From Wenxinia marina DSM 24838 (GTDB lineage Bacteria > Pseudomonadota > Alphaproteobacteria > Rhodobacterales > Rhodobacteraceae): DNA of 64,000 nt. A program made the translations under genes and the position numbers. Within the stretch, counting starts at the first letter, position 1. Each line of letters begins with the position of its first letter. The notes under the pieces are model-generated. The model searched no databases. It was not told where the DNA came from and worked only from the letters and a program-made list of their open reading frames with translations. Shown here piece after piece: positions 1 through 7,640 of this stretch. The DNA is taken from contig NZ_KB902277.1 in NCBI RefSeq assembly GCF_000379485.1, forward strand, positions 248,001 to 312,000. The letters are read 5' to 3'.

Positions 1-581
1 AGCATCCAGTCCTCGACCACCCGGTCGAACGGCGCCACCCCGCCCACCCGGACGGCCGACGTCACCAGCACCCCCACCGTCATCGCCGCGATGGTCCAGC
101 CGCAGGCGCGGTAGATGCGACGGCGCCACGGCTTCGCCGTGCGGGTGAACTTGCGCAGGCAGATCCAGGTGAGCGCGGACAGGAAGATCAGCGCGCAGGT
201 GTAGTGCCCGATCGCCGCCGCGCGGACGCCCATCATCAGCTGGCTGACCGACTCGGTCTCGAACACGCCCGCCTTCTCGTTCGGCAGGAACGCGACGCCG
301 AAGGCGGCGAGGCCGGCCAGAGTCGTCATCTTGTCGTCCGAGATGAACTCCCCCACGCCGCTGCGGTGGCCGGGATAGGCGATGAGGAAGATCGCGATCG
401 AGGTCATCACGCCCACGAACACGTCGCGCAGGACGGTGTGATAGTAGTCCGAGATCGACGGCTCCACCCCGCCGACCGACAGGACCCCGCCCGCGATGAG
501 CAGGACCGGCAGCGACAGGCCGAGCCAGCCGAGAGCCTGCCGCACCCGGTAGTAGGAGATGACGATCTCGTCGCGATCCAT
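1..581 (-). CDS. Integral membrane protein, 3' end cut by the window
   Basis: The first 193 codons are present and the gene runs off the left edge. It starts at an ATG preceded by a GAGGAGG ribosome site. At least four hydrophobic segments are visible (near residues 17-33, 53-67, 86-100 and 122-141), separated by short polar loops. The residues SISDYYHT after the first helix, and the block that follows it, resemble a family of small bacterial membrane proteins of unknown function. No catalytic motif is seen. It is divergent from the DUF2087 gene, so the two may share a promoter region of about 260 bp. The function is unknown. Confidence 0.75.
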   Translation of the reverse strand, partial: MDRDEIVISYYRVRQALGWLGLSLPVLLIAGGVLSVGGVEPSISDYYHTVLRDVFVGVMTSIAIFLIAYPGHRSGVGEFISDDKMTTLAGLAAFGVAFLPNEKAGVFETESVSQLMMGVRAAAIGHYTCALIFLSALTWICLRKFTRTAKPWRRRIYRACGWTIAAMTVGVLVTSAVRVGGVAPFDRVVEDWM

Positions 582-841
582 CGGGCCCTCCTCGTCTGCC
601 GACGGCAGGCTAGCGTCGGGGAACCCGTGCGTCCATCGGGGCTTGCGCGGTCGGGCCTCCGGGCGCTATTGCCGGAACGGGTCCGCAGTTCACCCAGGCG
701 TCGCCGGCCGCAGGGCCAAGCTGAACCTGCCGCCAGACCACCTTGCCGTGAACTACGCCCTCGGGCGCGGGACGACAGGAGACCAAGGGCGACCCGTCCG
801 CCGGCGCTGCCGGAGATGTCCCGCAGGACCGGAGACGTGCC

Positions 842-1363
842 ATGACGCGCGACGCCATTTCCCTGACCATCCCCGACCTTTCGGCTTTTGCCCGCACCCT
901 CGGCGCCAGCCTCGCCGAGGACAGCGAACCGCCCGGCCACCAGCGCCTGCTCGGCCACCTCGCCCGCGCCGCGGGATACCGCAACTGGCAGCACCTGCGC
1001 GCCGCCGTGACGCCCGCTCCGGCGCCCGAGCCGGTGGATCGCCGGCGCGTCGACCGGGCGCTGCGCTGCTTCGACGCGGAGGGGCGGATGATCCGCTGGC
1101 CCCGCCAGACACAGGTGCAGGCGCTGTGCGTGTGGTCCGCCTGGGCGCGCCTGCCCTCCGGTCGCGACCTGACGGAGCGCGAGGTGAACGCGCGGCTCAA
1201 GGACTTCGCCGCCTTCGGCGACCACGTGCTGCTGCGCCGCTCGCTGATCGACCACCGGCTGGCGGAGCGGGCGACCGACGGCTCGGTCTACCGCCGGGTG
1301 GAGCGGCGGCCCCCGGCCGAGGCGCTGGAGGTGATCCGCGCCGTTCAGCGCCCCTCGAACTGA
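842..1363 (+). CDS. DUF2087 domain protein
   Basis: A soluble protein of 173 residues. Its C-terminal half (about residues 80-155) reads like a DUF2087 domain: a hydrophobic stretch, then TEREVN, a helix ending in HVLLRRSLIDHRLAERATDGSVYRR. DUF2087 is a small winged-helix-like domain found alone or fused to transcription regulators. The N-terminal half has the pattern HQRLLGHLARAAGYRNWQHLR, which may be a second small helical domain. The last 19 bp overlap the end of the convergent crotonase gene. A regulatory role is likely by family, but no target is evident. Confidence 0.75.
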   Translation: MTRDAISLTIPDLSAFARTLGASLAEDSEPPGHQRLLGHLARAAGYRNWQHLRAAVTPAPAPEPVDRRRVDRALRCFDAEGRMIRWPRQTQVQALCVWSAWARLPSGRDLTEREVNARLKDFAAFGDHVLLRRSLIDHRLAERATDGSVYRRVERRPPAEALEVIRAVQRPSN

Positions 1364-2124
1364 GGCGGCCGCTTCTCGAGAAAGGCGACGATGCCCTCCT
1401 TGAAGTCGCGGCTCTGGCCGAGGCGGCCCTGCAGGCGTCCCTCCAGCGCCAGCTGCTCGTCGATGCGGTTCTCGAAGCTGGCGCGCATCGCCTCCTTCAG
1501 CAGGCGGTATGTCTCGGTCGGCCCGGCGGCGAGCTGGGCCGCCCTGGCGCGCCAGTGCGCGTCGAAATCGGCCGCGGGGACCGCCTCGTAGACCATCCCC
1601 CACTCGACCGCCTGGCGGGCGGTGATCCGGTCGGCGAAGAGGCTTGCGCCCATCGCGCGCTGGTAGCCGACGTGCCGCGGCAGGAACCAGGTGCCGCCGG
1701 CGTCGGGGATCAGGCCGATCCGGGTGAAGGCCTGCTGGAAGAACGCCTCTTCGGACGCGAGGATGACGTCCGCGACCAGCGCCAGGTTGGCCCCCGCGCC
1801 GGCGGCGGCGCCGTTCACCGCGGCGATGACCGGAAGCGGGCAGTCGAGGATGGCGGTCAGCATCGGCACGTACTCGTCCCGCAGCACCCGCTCCAGATCC
1901 ATGCGCGCCGCCGTCGCCCCGTCGCCGAGGTCCTGGCCCGAGCAGAAGGCCCGCCCCGCCCCGGTCAGCACCAGCGCCCGCGCGCCCTCGCCCTGCGCCG
2001 CCTTTACGGCGTGGGTGATCTCGGCGCGCATCTGGGTGTTGAGGGCGTTCATCACGTCGGGCCGGTTCATCGTCAGCACCGCGACGGTGTCGCGGACGGC
2101 GAGCGTGATTGTCTGGTAGTCCAT
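1345..2124 (-). CDS. paaG: Enoyl-CoA hydratase/isomerase (crotonase), PaaG-like
   Basis: A crotonase-fold enzyme of 259 residues acting on acyl-CoA. The oxyanion-hole segments are visible as GAGRAFCSGQDLG (near 55-67) and NGAAAGAGANLAL (near 104-116). The active-site region reads GLIPDAGGTWFLPR, with Asp where many hydratases have Glu. This is the pattern of PaaG, the ring-opening isomerase of phenylacetate degradation. The C-terminal SRDFKEGIVAFLEKRPPQF is the usual crotonase tail. No other paa gene is in view, so it could equally be a general acyl-CoA isomerase or hydratase. The family is secure; the exact substrate is inferred. Confidence 0.85.
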   Translation of the reverse strand: MDYQTITLAVRDTVAVLTMNRPDVMNALNTQMRAEITHAVKAAQGEGARALVLTGAGRAFCSGQDLGDGATAARMDLERVLRDEYVPMLTAILDCPLPVIAAVNGAAAGAGANLALVADVILASEEAFFQQAFTRIGLIPDAGGTWFLPRHVGYQRAMGASLFADRITARQAVEWGMVYEAVPAADFDAHWRARAAQLAAGPTETYRLLKEAMRASFENRIDEQLALEGRLQGRLGQSRDFKEGIVAFLEKRPPQFEGR

Positions 2125-2193
2125 CAGCGGGTCCTTCTGGCGTCCGGCCGCAGGATCAGCCGCGGACGGCCGCCCGGAAAGCCGGACGCGGCG

Positions 2194-2640
2194 TCACGAC
2201 TTGAGGATTTCGTCCAGACGCCGCTGTTCGTCCTCGTCCAGCGGCGCCTCCTGCGGTGCCGCGGCCCGGCGGCGCACGGCGACCAGCGCGATGACCAGCC
2301 CCGCGAGGCCGAGCGCGGCGGGCGCCAGCCACAGGACGAGGTTGACCCCCGTCCGGTCGGGGGCGAGCAGGACGTACTCGCCGTACCGCGCGACGACCGC
2401 GTCCACGACCTCGGCGTCGCTGTCGCCGGCCACCAGCCGCTCGCGCACCATCAGCCGCAGGTCGCGGGCGACGCCGGCATTGCTCTCGTCGATGGATTCG
2501 TTGCGGCAGACCGGGCAGCGCAGGCCGGCGGAGATGTCCCGCGCCCGCGACTCGAGCGCGGGATCGTCCAGCACCTCGTCCGGCTGCACCGCGAAGGCCG
2601 GCGCCGCGATCAGCAGCAGGACGAGGAGGAGGCGTCTCAT
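2194..2640 (-). CDS. ccmH: Cytochrome c maturation protein CcmH
   Basis: A 148-residue apocytochrome c thioreductase of the Ccm system I. A signal peptide (MRRLLLVLLLIAAPAFA) is followed by the redox motif RCPVC (Cys42, Cys45), which keeps apocytochrome heme-binding cysteines reduced in the periplasm. A membrane anchor lies near residues 100-124 and an acidic cytoplasmic tail follows. The length fits the short single-domain CcmH; the TPR part (CcmI) is not here. The start codon overlaps the ccmF stop by four bases, so the two are translationally coupled. Confidence 0.95.
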   Translation of the reverse strand: MRRLLLVLLLIAAPAFAVQPDEVLDDPALESRARDISAGLRCPVCRNESIDESNAGVARDLRLMVRERLVAGDSDAEVVDAVVARYGEYVLLAPDRTGVNLVLWLAPAALGLAGLVIALVAVRRRAAAPQEAPLDEDEQRRLDEILKS

Positions 2641-4610
2641 TCGGCCGGCACCGGCGGCGGCGGGGCCGGCCGGGCGCCCGCGGCGACGCGCAGACGGCGG
2701 TCGGTCAGCGACAGCGCGCCGCCCAGCGCCATCAGGATCGCGCCGCCCCAGATCCAGTTCGCGAAGGGCTTCACGTAGGTGCGGACGGCCCAGCCGCCTC
2801 CGTCCTGCGGGTCGCCGATGACGACGTAGAGATCGCGCCAGACGCCGTTCTCGATCGCCGCCTCGGTCGTCGGCATGCCGGCGACCGGGTAGACGCGCTT
2901 CTCGGGGAACAGCCGCGCCACCTCGCGCCCGCCTCGGGCGACGTGGACCTCGCCCATCGTGGTGCGGTAGTTCGGACCCTCGCCCTCGGTCACGTCCGCC
3001 AACGTGACCTCGTAGCCGCCGACGTCGAAGGGTTCGCCCACCTGCGCGACGCGGATGTCCTCGACCTGCCAGGCGAGCATGCCCGCGATCCCGATGAAGG
3101 TCACGCCGAGGCCGCCATGGGCGACCGCCCGACCCCAGTCCGCCCGCGGCAGCCGCCGCAGCCGCGCCACGCGTCCGCCCAGGGCACCGCGCCCGGTCTT
3201 CGACCAAAGGTCGAGCGCCGCGCCGAAGAGGATCCACGCGCCGAGCAGCAGGCCCAGCGGCCCCAGCGCGGACCGGCCCGTCTGCATCGCCACCGCCAGC
3301 GCGGCGAGCGCCACCGCCAAAGCTGCCGCGGGCCAGAGCACCGAGACCGAGCGGCTCACCGACCCGCGCTTCCACGCCAGCAGCGCTCCGACCGGCAGGA
3401 TCAGCGCGAGCACCACCATGAACGGCGTGAAGGCCGCGTCGAAGAACGGCGCCCCCACCGACAGGACCCGCCCGAACGCCATCTCGGCGAAGAGCGGCCA
3501 CAGCGTGCCGACGAACACGACCAGCGCCGCGACCGCGAGCAGCACGTTGTTCGCCACCAGCGCCGCCTCGCGGCTGACGAGGCCGAAGACGCCCTTCGCC
3601 TCCAGCGCGCCCGCCCGGGCGGCGTAGAGGGTCAGGCCGCCGCCGACGAAGATGGCGAGGATGATCAGGATGAAGACCCCCCGCTCGGGGTCGTTGGCGA
3701 AGGCGTGCACGCTGGTCAGGATGCCCGAGCGGACGATGAAGGTGCCGAGCAGCGAGAAGCCGAAGGCGAGGATCGCGAGGAGGATGGTCCACGACTTCAG
3801 CGCCTCGCGCTTCTCCACCACAATGGCGGAGTGCAGGAGGGCGGCGGCGATGAGCCACGGCATGAAGCTGGCGTTCTCCACCGGGTCCCAGAACCAGAAC
3901 CCGCCCCAGCCGAGCTCGTAGTAGGCCCACCAGGAGCCCAGCGCGATGCCGATGGTCAGGAAGATCCACGCCGCCAGCGTCCAGGGCCTGACCCAGCGGC
4001 CCCAGGCGGCGTCGACCCGCCCCTCGATCAGCGCGGCGATGGCGAAAGAGAAGGCCATCGAGAGGCCCACGTAGCCGAGGTAGAGGAAGGGGGGATGGAA
4101 CGCGAGGCCGGGATCCTGCAGGAGCGGGTTCAGGTCGCGCCCGTCCAGCGGCGGCACCGCGACCCGGTCGAACGGGTTCGAGGTGAAGAGGATGAAGGCA
4201 TAGAAGGCGACCGACACCGCCGCCTGCACCGCCAGCACCCGCGCCCGCAGGCGCGCCGGCAGGTTCGTCCCGAACAGCGCCACCGCCGCGCCGTAGAGCG
4301 TCAGGATCAGCACCCACAGGAGCATCGAGCCCTCGTGATTCCCCCAGACGCCGCTGATCTTGTAGAGGAGCGGTTTCGCCGAGTGCGAGTTCTCGACGAC
4401 GATCCGCAGGGTGAAGTCCGAGGTGACGAAGGCCCGCATCAAGGCGCCGAAGGCCGCGATGACGAGGAGCGCCTGCGACACCGCCGCCGGCTCGGCGAAG
4501 GCCATCCAGCCGCGCCAGCCGCGATGCGCGCCGACGAGCGGCACCACCATCTGCATCAGCGCCAGCCCGAAGGCGAGGATCAGGGCCAGGTGTCCGAATT
4601 CGGCGATCAT
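2637..4610 (-). CDS. ccmF: Heme lyase subunit CcmF
   Basis: A polytopic membrane protein of 657 residues that joins heme, delivered by CcmE, to apocytochrome c. The hallmark tryptophan-rich WWD signature is at about 227-246 (GSWWAYYELGWGGFWFWDP), preceded by GVWGNHEGSMLLW (87-99) and HPPFLYLGY (172-180), the other conserved heme-pocket segments. The length is typical. It is coupled to ccmH downstream. The upstream 400 bp hold two GC-rich palindromic repeats and then the lysis genes, so ccmF is split from ccmE, which lies about 1.6 kb upstream on the same strand. Confidence 0.97.
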   Translation of the reverse strand: MIAEFGHLALILAFGLALMQMVVPLVGAHRGWRGWMAFAEPAAVSQALLVIAAFGALMRAFVTSDFTLRIVVENSHSAKPLLYKISGVWGNHEGSMLLWVLILTLYGAAVALFGTNLPARLRARVLAVQAAVSVAFYAFILFTSNPFDRVAVPPLDGRDLNPLLQDPGLAFHPPFLYLGYVGLSMAFSFAIAALIEGRVDAAWGRWVRPWTLAAWIFLTIGIALGSWWAYYELGWGGFWFWDPVENASFMPWLIAAALLHSAIVVEKREALKSWTILLAILAFGFSLLGTFIVRSGILTSVHAFANDPERGVFILIILAIFVGGGLTLYAARAGALEAKGVFGLVSREAALVANNVLLAVAALVVFVGTLWPLFAEMAFGRVLSVGAPFFDAAFTPFMVVLALILPVGALLAWKRGSVSRSVSVLWPAAALAVALAALAVAMQTGRSALGPLGLLLGAWILFGAALDLWSKTGRGALGGRVARLRRLPRADWGRAVAHGGLGVTFIGIAGMLAWQVEDIRVAQVGEPFDVGGYEVTLADVTEGEGPNYRTTMGEVHVARGGREVARLFPEKRVYPVAGMPTTEAAIENGVWRDLYVVIGDPQDGGGWAVRTYVKPFANWIWGGAILMALGGALSLTDRRLRVAAGARPAPPPPVPAE

Positions 4611-4767
4611 GGGAGACGTATACGCCGCCTCCGCCGCGCCGCCAATGCGCGGCGGCGTCGCATGTGCGGGACGGCGGACCTCGGTTCGTCAGGCCGAGCG
4701 CCCGGGCTCGCACGGCTCCGGCGCAGGAAGGGGCGGGGTAGGTCGGCGCAAGAGGCCGTCACCATAA

Positions 4768-4866
4768 CCCATCCGTCCCGGGCCCGACCCGGGACCTCGC
4801 GCCGTCTGAAGCCCGCCCGACGCGCTCCCGGGCGCGCGGGGCCCCGGCTCAGGGCCGGGGCGGGCC
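4768..4866. repeat. GC-rich palindromic repeat, copy A
   Basis: The left arm contains GTCCCGGGCCCGACCCGGGA and the right arm GGGGCCCCGGCTCAGGGCCG. The two can pair as a long imperfect hairpin. It has the same arms as the copies at 4894, 6827-7627, 9881 and inside the MBOAT gene. The copy that follows starts 126 bp later, a multiple of three like the array spacings. Confidence 0.8.
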
Positions 4867-4893
4867 GTCCAGTGCGGAACCGCACCCCATCGA

Positions 4894-4993
4894 CCCACCC
4901 GTCCCGGGCCCGACCCGGGACCTCGCGCCGCCCGGAGCCACGCCTGCCGCGCACCCGGATGCGCGGGGCCCCGGCTCAGGGCCGGGGCGGGGA
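4894..4993. repeat. GC-rich palindromic repeat, copy B
   Basis: A second copy in the ccmF-holin gap. Positions 4896-4922 are identical over 27 bases to 46791-46817 inside the MBOAT coding sequence. The right arm at 4961-4993 is the inverted partner of the left arm. It lies directly downstream of the holin gene and could serve as its transcription end. Confidence 0.8.
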
Positions 4994-5025
4994 GCGCCTG
5001 TCCTGCACCGTCCGACGCTCGCCGC

Positions 5026-5607
5026 TCAGCGTCCACCGGCCCAGGCCGCCAGCGCGGGGTTCCCGCCCTGCCCGAGTGCCGCGGTCTCGTCCTGCCGCGG
5101 CGACGGCGCCTCCACCGTCCGCGCCTCGGTCGGGGCGTCCGACTCCATCGCCCGCAGCGCGCCGATGTTCGCCGCCACCTCCGGCACCCGCGCCATCGTC
5201 TCGGCGACCGAGCGTTGGAACTCTTGCGAATGGCTCTGGTAGCGGGCGCCGAAATAGAAGCTGACGATCGCGCCCATCAGCCACCACAGCGGCTCGGGCA
5301 CCAGGGCGAGGCCCTGCATCCGGCTCGCGAACCAGACCGGGTCGGTCATCGCGGTCACGAACAGGCCGAGGACGCCGTAGGCCATGAGCGGGCGCGGCAT
5401 CCGGTTCAGCCCGTCGATGGCGCGGTCGAAGAGGCCGCGGCGGGGCTGGCCGAACTCGGCGGAGAACTGCGCCAGCGCGGCGGCGCGGCCCTCGGCATCG
5501 CGGACCCCCGCCGCCTCGGCGTTCTCGCGGAACACGCCCATCGTCTCGGCCACGACGTTGCGGCCGCCGCCGAAGAGAAGCCCCCAGAGGGCGGCGAGCG
5601 GGCTCAT
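5026..5607 (-). CDS. Holin, three-helix family (gene transfer agent type)
   Basis: A 193-residue protein matching the layout of the 3-TM holin family found beside gene transfer agent endolysins. A short hydrophobic N-terminus (MSPLAALWGLLFGGG) is followed by a charged helix. Two membrane segments come next, near residues 79-99 (MAYGVLGLFVTAMTDPVWF) and 107-127 (VPEPLWWLMGAIVSFYFGA), then a polar tail. Holins make pores that let the endolysin reach the wall. Its ATG overlaps the stop of the upstream GH108 endolysin gene by four bases, so the pair is one lysis cassette. I chose this start because longer versions run into the endolysin coding frame. Confidence 0.85.
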   Translation of the reverse strand: MSPLAALWGLLFGGGRNVVAETMGVFRENAEAAGVRDAEGRAAALAQFSAEFGQPRRGLFDRAIDGLNRMPRPLMAYGVLGLFVTAMTDPVWFASRMQGLALVPEPLWWLMGAIVSFYFGARYQSHSQEFQRSVAETMARVPEVAANIGALRAMESDAPTEARTVEAPSPRQDETAALGQGGNPALAAWAGGR

Positions 5608-6215
5608 GCCCAGGCCGCCGTGCGGGCGCGGTGCTCGGCGTCCGTCAGGTGGTAGCGGGGGGCGATGAATTCCTCGGCCCGGTCGATCCAGCCGCCCTTT
5701 CCGCCGTCCCGCCGCCGCGCGAACTTGCGCAAGGGGGGCCGGCGGTCGGCGAGGGCGTAGTACCAGTTGCGCCGGGCAATCCCGTAGGCGTCGGCGAAGT
5801 GATCCGGCGCCGCCTCCTGCGCGCGAGCGGCCGCGGCGATGGTCTGCGGGCCGATCGCGCCGTCGACCTCGCATTCGATGCGCATGTCGTTCAGCAGCCG
5901 CTGGAGGATGCGGACCGCGTTGGCGCCGGAATTCACGTAGGCGTCGTAGACCGACGCCCGGACACTCTCCGGCAATTCCGCGATCCGCGGCTGCTCGTAG
6001 TAGTGGCGCATCAGGATGTCCGCCGCCTGCGCCCGCGTCAGCCGGCGGACGTCGGCGGAGGTCACCTGTCCGTCGCCGTCGAGGTCCAGGCCGAGGCGCC
6101 GCATCGTGCCGATGGTGATGCCGAAGTTCGTCGCCCCGCCCGGATCGGCGGGGTCATTCACGTAGCCGCCCTCGCGGGCGAGGATGTCGTCGGTGATCTC
6201 GCGGACGGTCGGCAT
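5604..6215 (-). CDS. GH108 endolysin (N-acetylmuramidase), lysis partner of the holin
   Basis: A 203-residue peptidoglycan hydrolase of glycoside hydrolase family 108. The catalytic motif EGGYVNDPADPGGATNFGI is at 15-33, with Glu15 as the expected acid. A DLDGDGQVTSADV loop (about 44-56) resembles an EF-hand and may bind calcium. The C-terminal half fits the family's peptidoglycan-binding domain. There is no signal peptide, so export would rely on the downstream holin. In Rhodobacter capsulatus a comparable endolysin/holin pair lies outside the main gene transfer agent cluster and is needed for particle release; that role is inferred here. The ribosome site lies in a hairpin (see 6218-6244). 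Confidence 0.9.
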   Translation of the reverse strand: MPTVREITDDILAREGGYVNDPADPGGATNFGITIGTMRRLGLDLDGDGQVTSADVRRLTRAQAADILMRHYYEQPRIAELPESVRASVYDAYVNSGANAVRILQRLLNDMRIECEVDGAIGPQTIAAAARAQEAAPDHFADAYGIARRNWYYALADRRPPLRKFARRRDGGKGGWIDRAEEFIAPRYHLTDAEHRARTAAWA

Positions 6216-6217
6216 GG

Positions 6218-6244
6218 CCTCTCCCCCTTTTGGCGCCGGGGGAG
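6218..6244 (-). promoter_or_regulatory. Hairpin that covers the ribosome site of the endolysin gene
   Basis: On the minus strand CTCCCCC (6238-6244) can pair perfectly with GGGGGAG (6221-6227) across a ten-base loop. The second arm is the Shine-Dalgarno region of the endolysin gene, ending six bases before its ATG. Pairing would hide the ribosome site and could limit lysis-protein synthesis. Confidence 0.45.
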
Positions 6245-6259
6245 GGTGGCCGGAAGTGG

Positions 6260-6736
6260 TTAATTCGTGGCTGGGGCAGCGTCCGATGCGTCAGCCGCGT
6301 CGGGCTCGACGTAGACGCCCTGCTCCTGCAGCGCCTCGATCACTTCCTTGGGCATGTAGCTCTCGTCGTGCTTGGCGAGGATCTCGAACGCCTCGAACGT
6401 GCCGTCCACGTAGCGGCCCTGCCCGACCATGCCCTGCCCCTCCTCGAAGAGGTCGGGAAGGAGGCCGGTATAGCTGACCGGGATCGAGGCCGCGCCGTCG
6501 GTGACGTTGAACGTCACCGTCTCGCCCTGGCCGCGGACCAGCGTGCCCTCCTCGACGAGGCCGCCGATGCGGAACGTCTCGGTCGGCTGCGGCGGCGCCT
6601 CGGCGACCTGGCTGGGGGAGCGGAAGAAGTTGATGCCGTCCCGCATGGCGTAGCCGATCAGCGCGGTGGACAGGGCCAGCGCGACGAATGTGACGACGAT
6701 GATCTGGATGCGGCGTTTCTTCTTGAGGGACTTCAT
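6260..6736 (-). CDS. ccmE: Heme chaperone CcmE
   Basis: A 158-residue membrane-anchored periplasmic chaperone that carries heme to CcmF. A lysine-rich start (MKSLKKKRR) precedes one membrane helix (about 11-30). The OB-fold domain ends in LAKHDESYMP, with His123 as the covalent heme ligand and Tyr127 nearby. The length is normal, with a short acidic tail. The reading frame stays open upstream through the whole repeat array, but MKSLKKKRR is the family start. The endolysin gene begins 44 bp downstream on the same strand, so ccmE may be cotranscribed with the lysis pair. Confidence 0.95.
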   Translation of the reverse strand: MKSLKKKRRIQIIVVTFVALALSTALIGYAMRDGINFFRSPSQVAEAPPQPTETFRIGGLVEEGTLVRGQGETVTFNVTDGAASIPVSYTGLLPDLFEEGQGMVGQGRYVDGTFEAFEILAKHDESYMPKEVIEALQEQGVYVEPDAADASDAAPATN

Positions 6737-6754
6737 CGGCGGGGCTCGGGTGGG

Positions 6755-6777
6755 GCGGTGGGTTTCACCCACCCTAC
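6755..6777. repeat. 23-bp palindromic repeat (GGGTGGGTGAAACCCACC type), copy 1
   Basis: Identical over 23 bases to 10031-10053. The core GGTGGGTTTCACCCACC is a near-perfect inverted repeat. Short repeats of this type, which translate as GWVKPT, are scattered in many proteobacterial genomes. This copy lies just upstream of ccmE, between it and the large tandem array. Confidence 0.8.
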
Positions 6778-6826
6778 ACGAGTCGCCGCCCGTGCGCGTG
6801 TGCCCAACGGCCGCAGCCCGCGGATA

Positions 6827-7627
6827 CCCGCCCCGGGCCTGACCCGGGGCCTCGCGCCGCAAACGGAGCGCCCGGCGGCGCGAGGCCCCGGCTCGGTGGC
6901 CGGGGCGGGCGTGCTTTGGCCGGACCCGCGCGCCTTCACCGGAAGACCCGCCCCGGGCCTGACCCGGGGCCTCGCGCCGCAAGCGGTTCGCCCGGAGGCG
7001 CGGGGCCCCGGCGCAGCCGGGGCGGGTGTGCCGTGGCCGGACCCGCGCGCCTTCACCGGAAGACCCGCCCCGGGCCTGACCCGGGGCCTCGCGCCGCAAG
7101 CGGTTCGCCCGGAGGCGCGGGGCCCCGGCGCAGCCGGGGCGGGTGTGCCGTGGCCGGACCCGCGCGCCTTCACCGGAAGACCCGCCCCGGGCCTGACCCG
7201 GGGCCTCGCACCGCAAGCGGAACGCCCGGAGGCGCGGGGCCCCGGCTCGGGGGCCGGGGCGGGTGTGCCGTGGCCGGACCCGCGCGCCTTCACCAGAAGA
7301 CCCGCGCCGGGCCTGACCCGGGGCCTCGCACCGCAAGCGGAACGCCCGGAGGCGCGGGGCCCCCGCTCGGTGGCCGGAGCGGGTGTGCCGTGGCCGGACC
7401 CGCGCACCTTCACCGGAAGACCCGCCCCGGGCCTGACCCGGGGCCTCGCGCCGCAAACGGTTCGCCCGGCGGCGCGGGGCCCCGGCGCAGGGGCCGGGGC
7501 GGGTGTGCCGTGGCCGGACCCGCGCGCCTTCACCAGAAGACCCGCTCCGGGCCTGACCCGGGGCCTCGCGCCGCAAACGGAACGCCCGGAGGCGCGGGGC
7601 CCCGGCTCGGTGGCCGGGGCGGGTGTG
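6827..7627. repeat. Tandem array of seven palindromic units, 117-120 bp each
   Basis: Units begin at 6827, 6947, 7064, 7181, 7301, 7421 and 7541, giving periods of 120, 117, 117, 120, 120 and 120 bp. Each unit is a long imperfect inverted repeat of about 85 bp (left arm starting CCCGCCCCGGGCCTGACCC, right arm ending GGCCGGGGCGGGTGTG) plus a conserved spacer of about 33 bp containing GACCCGCGCGCCTTCACC. Units 2 and 3 lack three bases in the right arm. Because all periods are multiples of three, frames stay open on both strands across the array, but nothing suggests real coding. It fills the gap between argC and ccmE. There are no unique spacers, so it is not CRISPR. Confidence 0.92.
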
Positions 7628-7640
7628 CTTTCGGCCGCGC

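Larger units (their letters stand above)
4611..5025. other. Intergenic region with two palindromic repeats
   Basis: No gene is credible in these 415 bp. Open frames on both strands are GC-rich repeats read in translation. The right part holds two copies of the dispersed palindromic element described separately. The 150 bp next to ccmF should hold its promoter, but no clear -35/-10 pair stands out. Confidence 0.7.

Noticed and set aside
2943-5264. Very long plus-strand reading frame opposite ccmF
   Set aside because: It is antisense to a certain gene, has low-complexity composition and no family pattern. Shadow frames of this size are normal at this GC content.
6737-7576. N-terminal extension of CcmE through the tandem array
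   Set aside because: The frame is open only because the repeat length is a multiple of three and its GC content removes stops. The family start MKSLKKKRR lies at 6736.
6827-7627. CRISPR-like array
   Set aside because: Units are over 100 bp, nearly identical throughout, have no unique spacers, and no cas genes are present.
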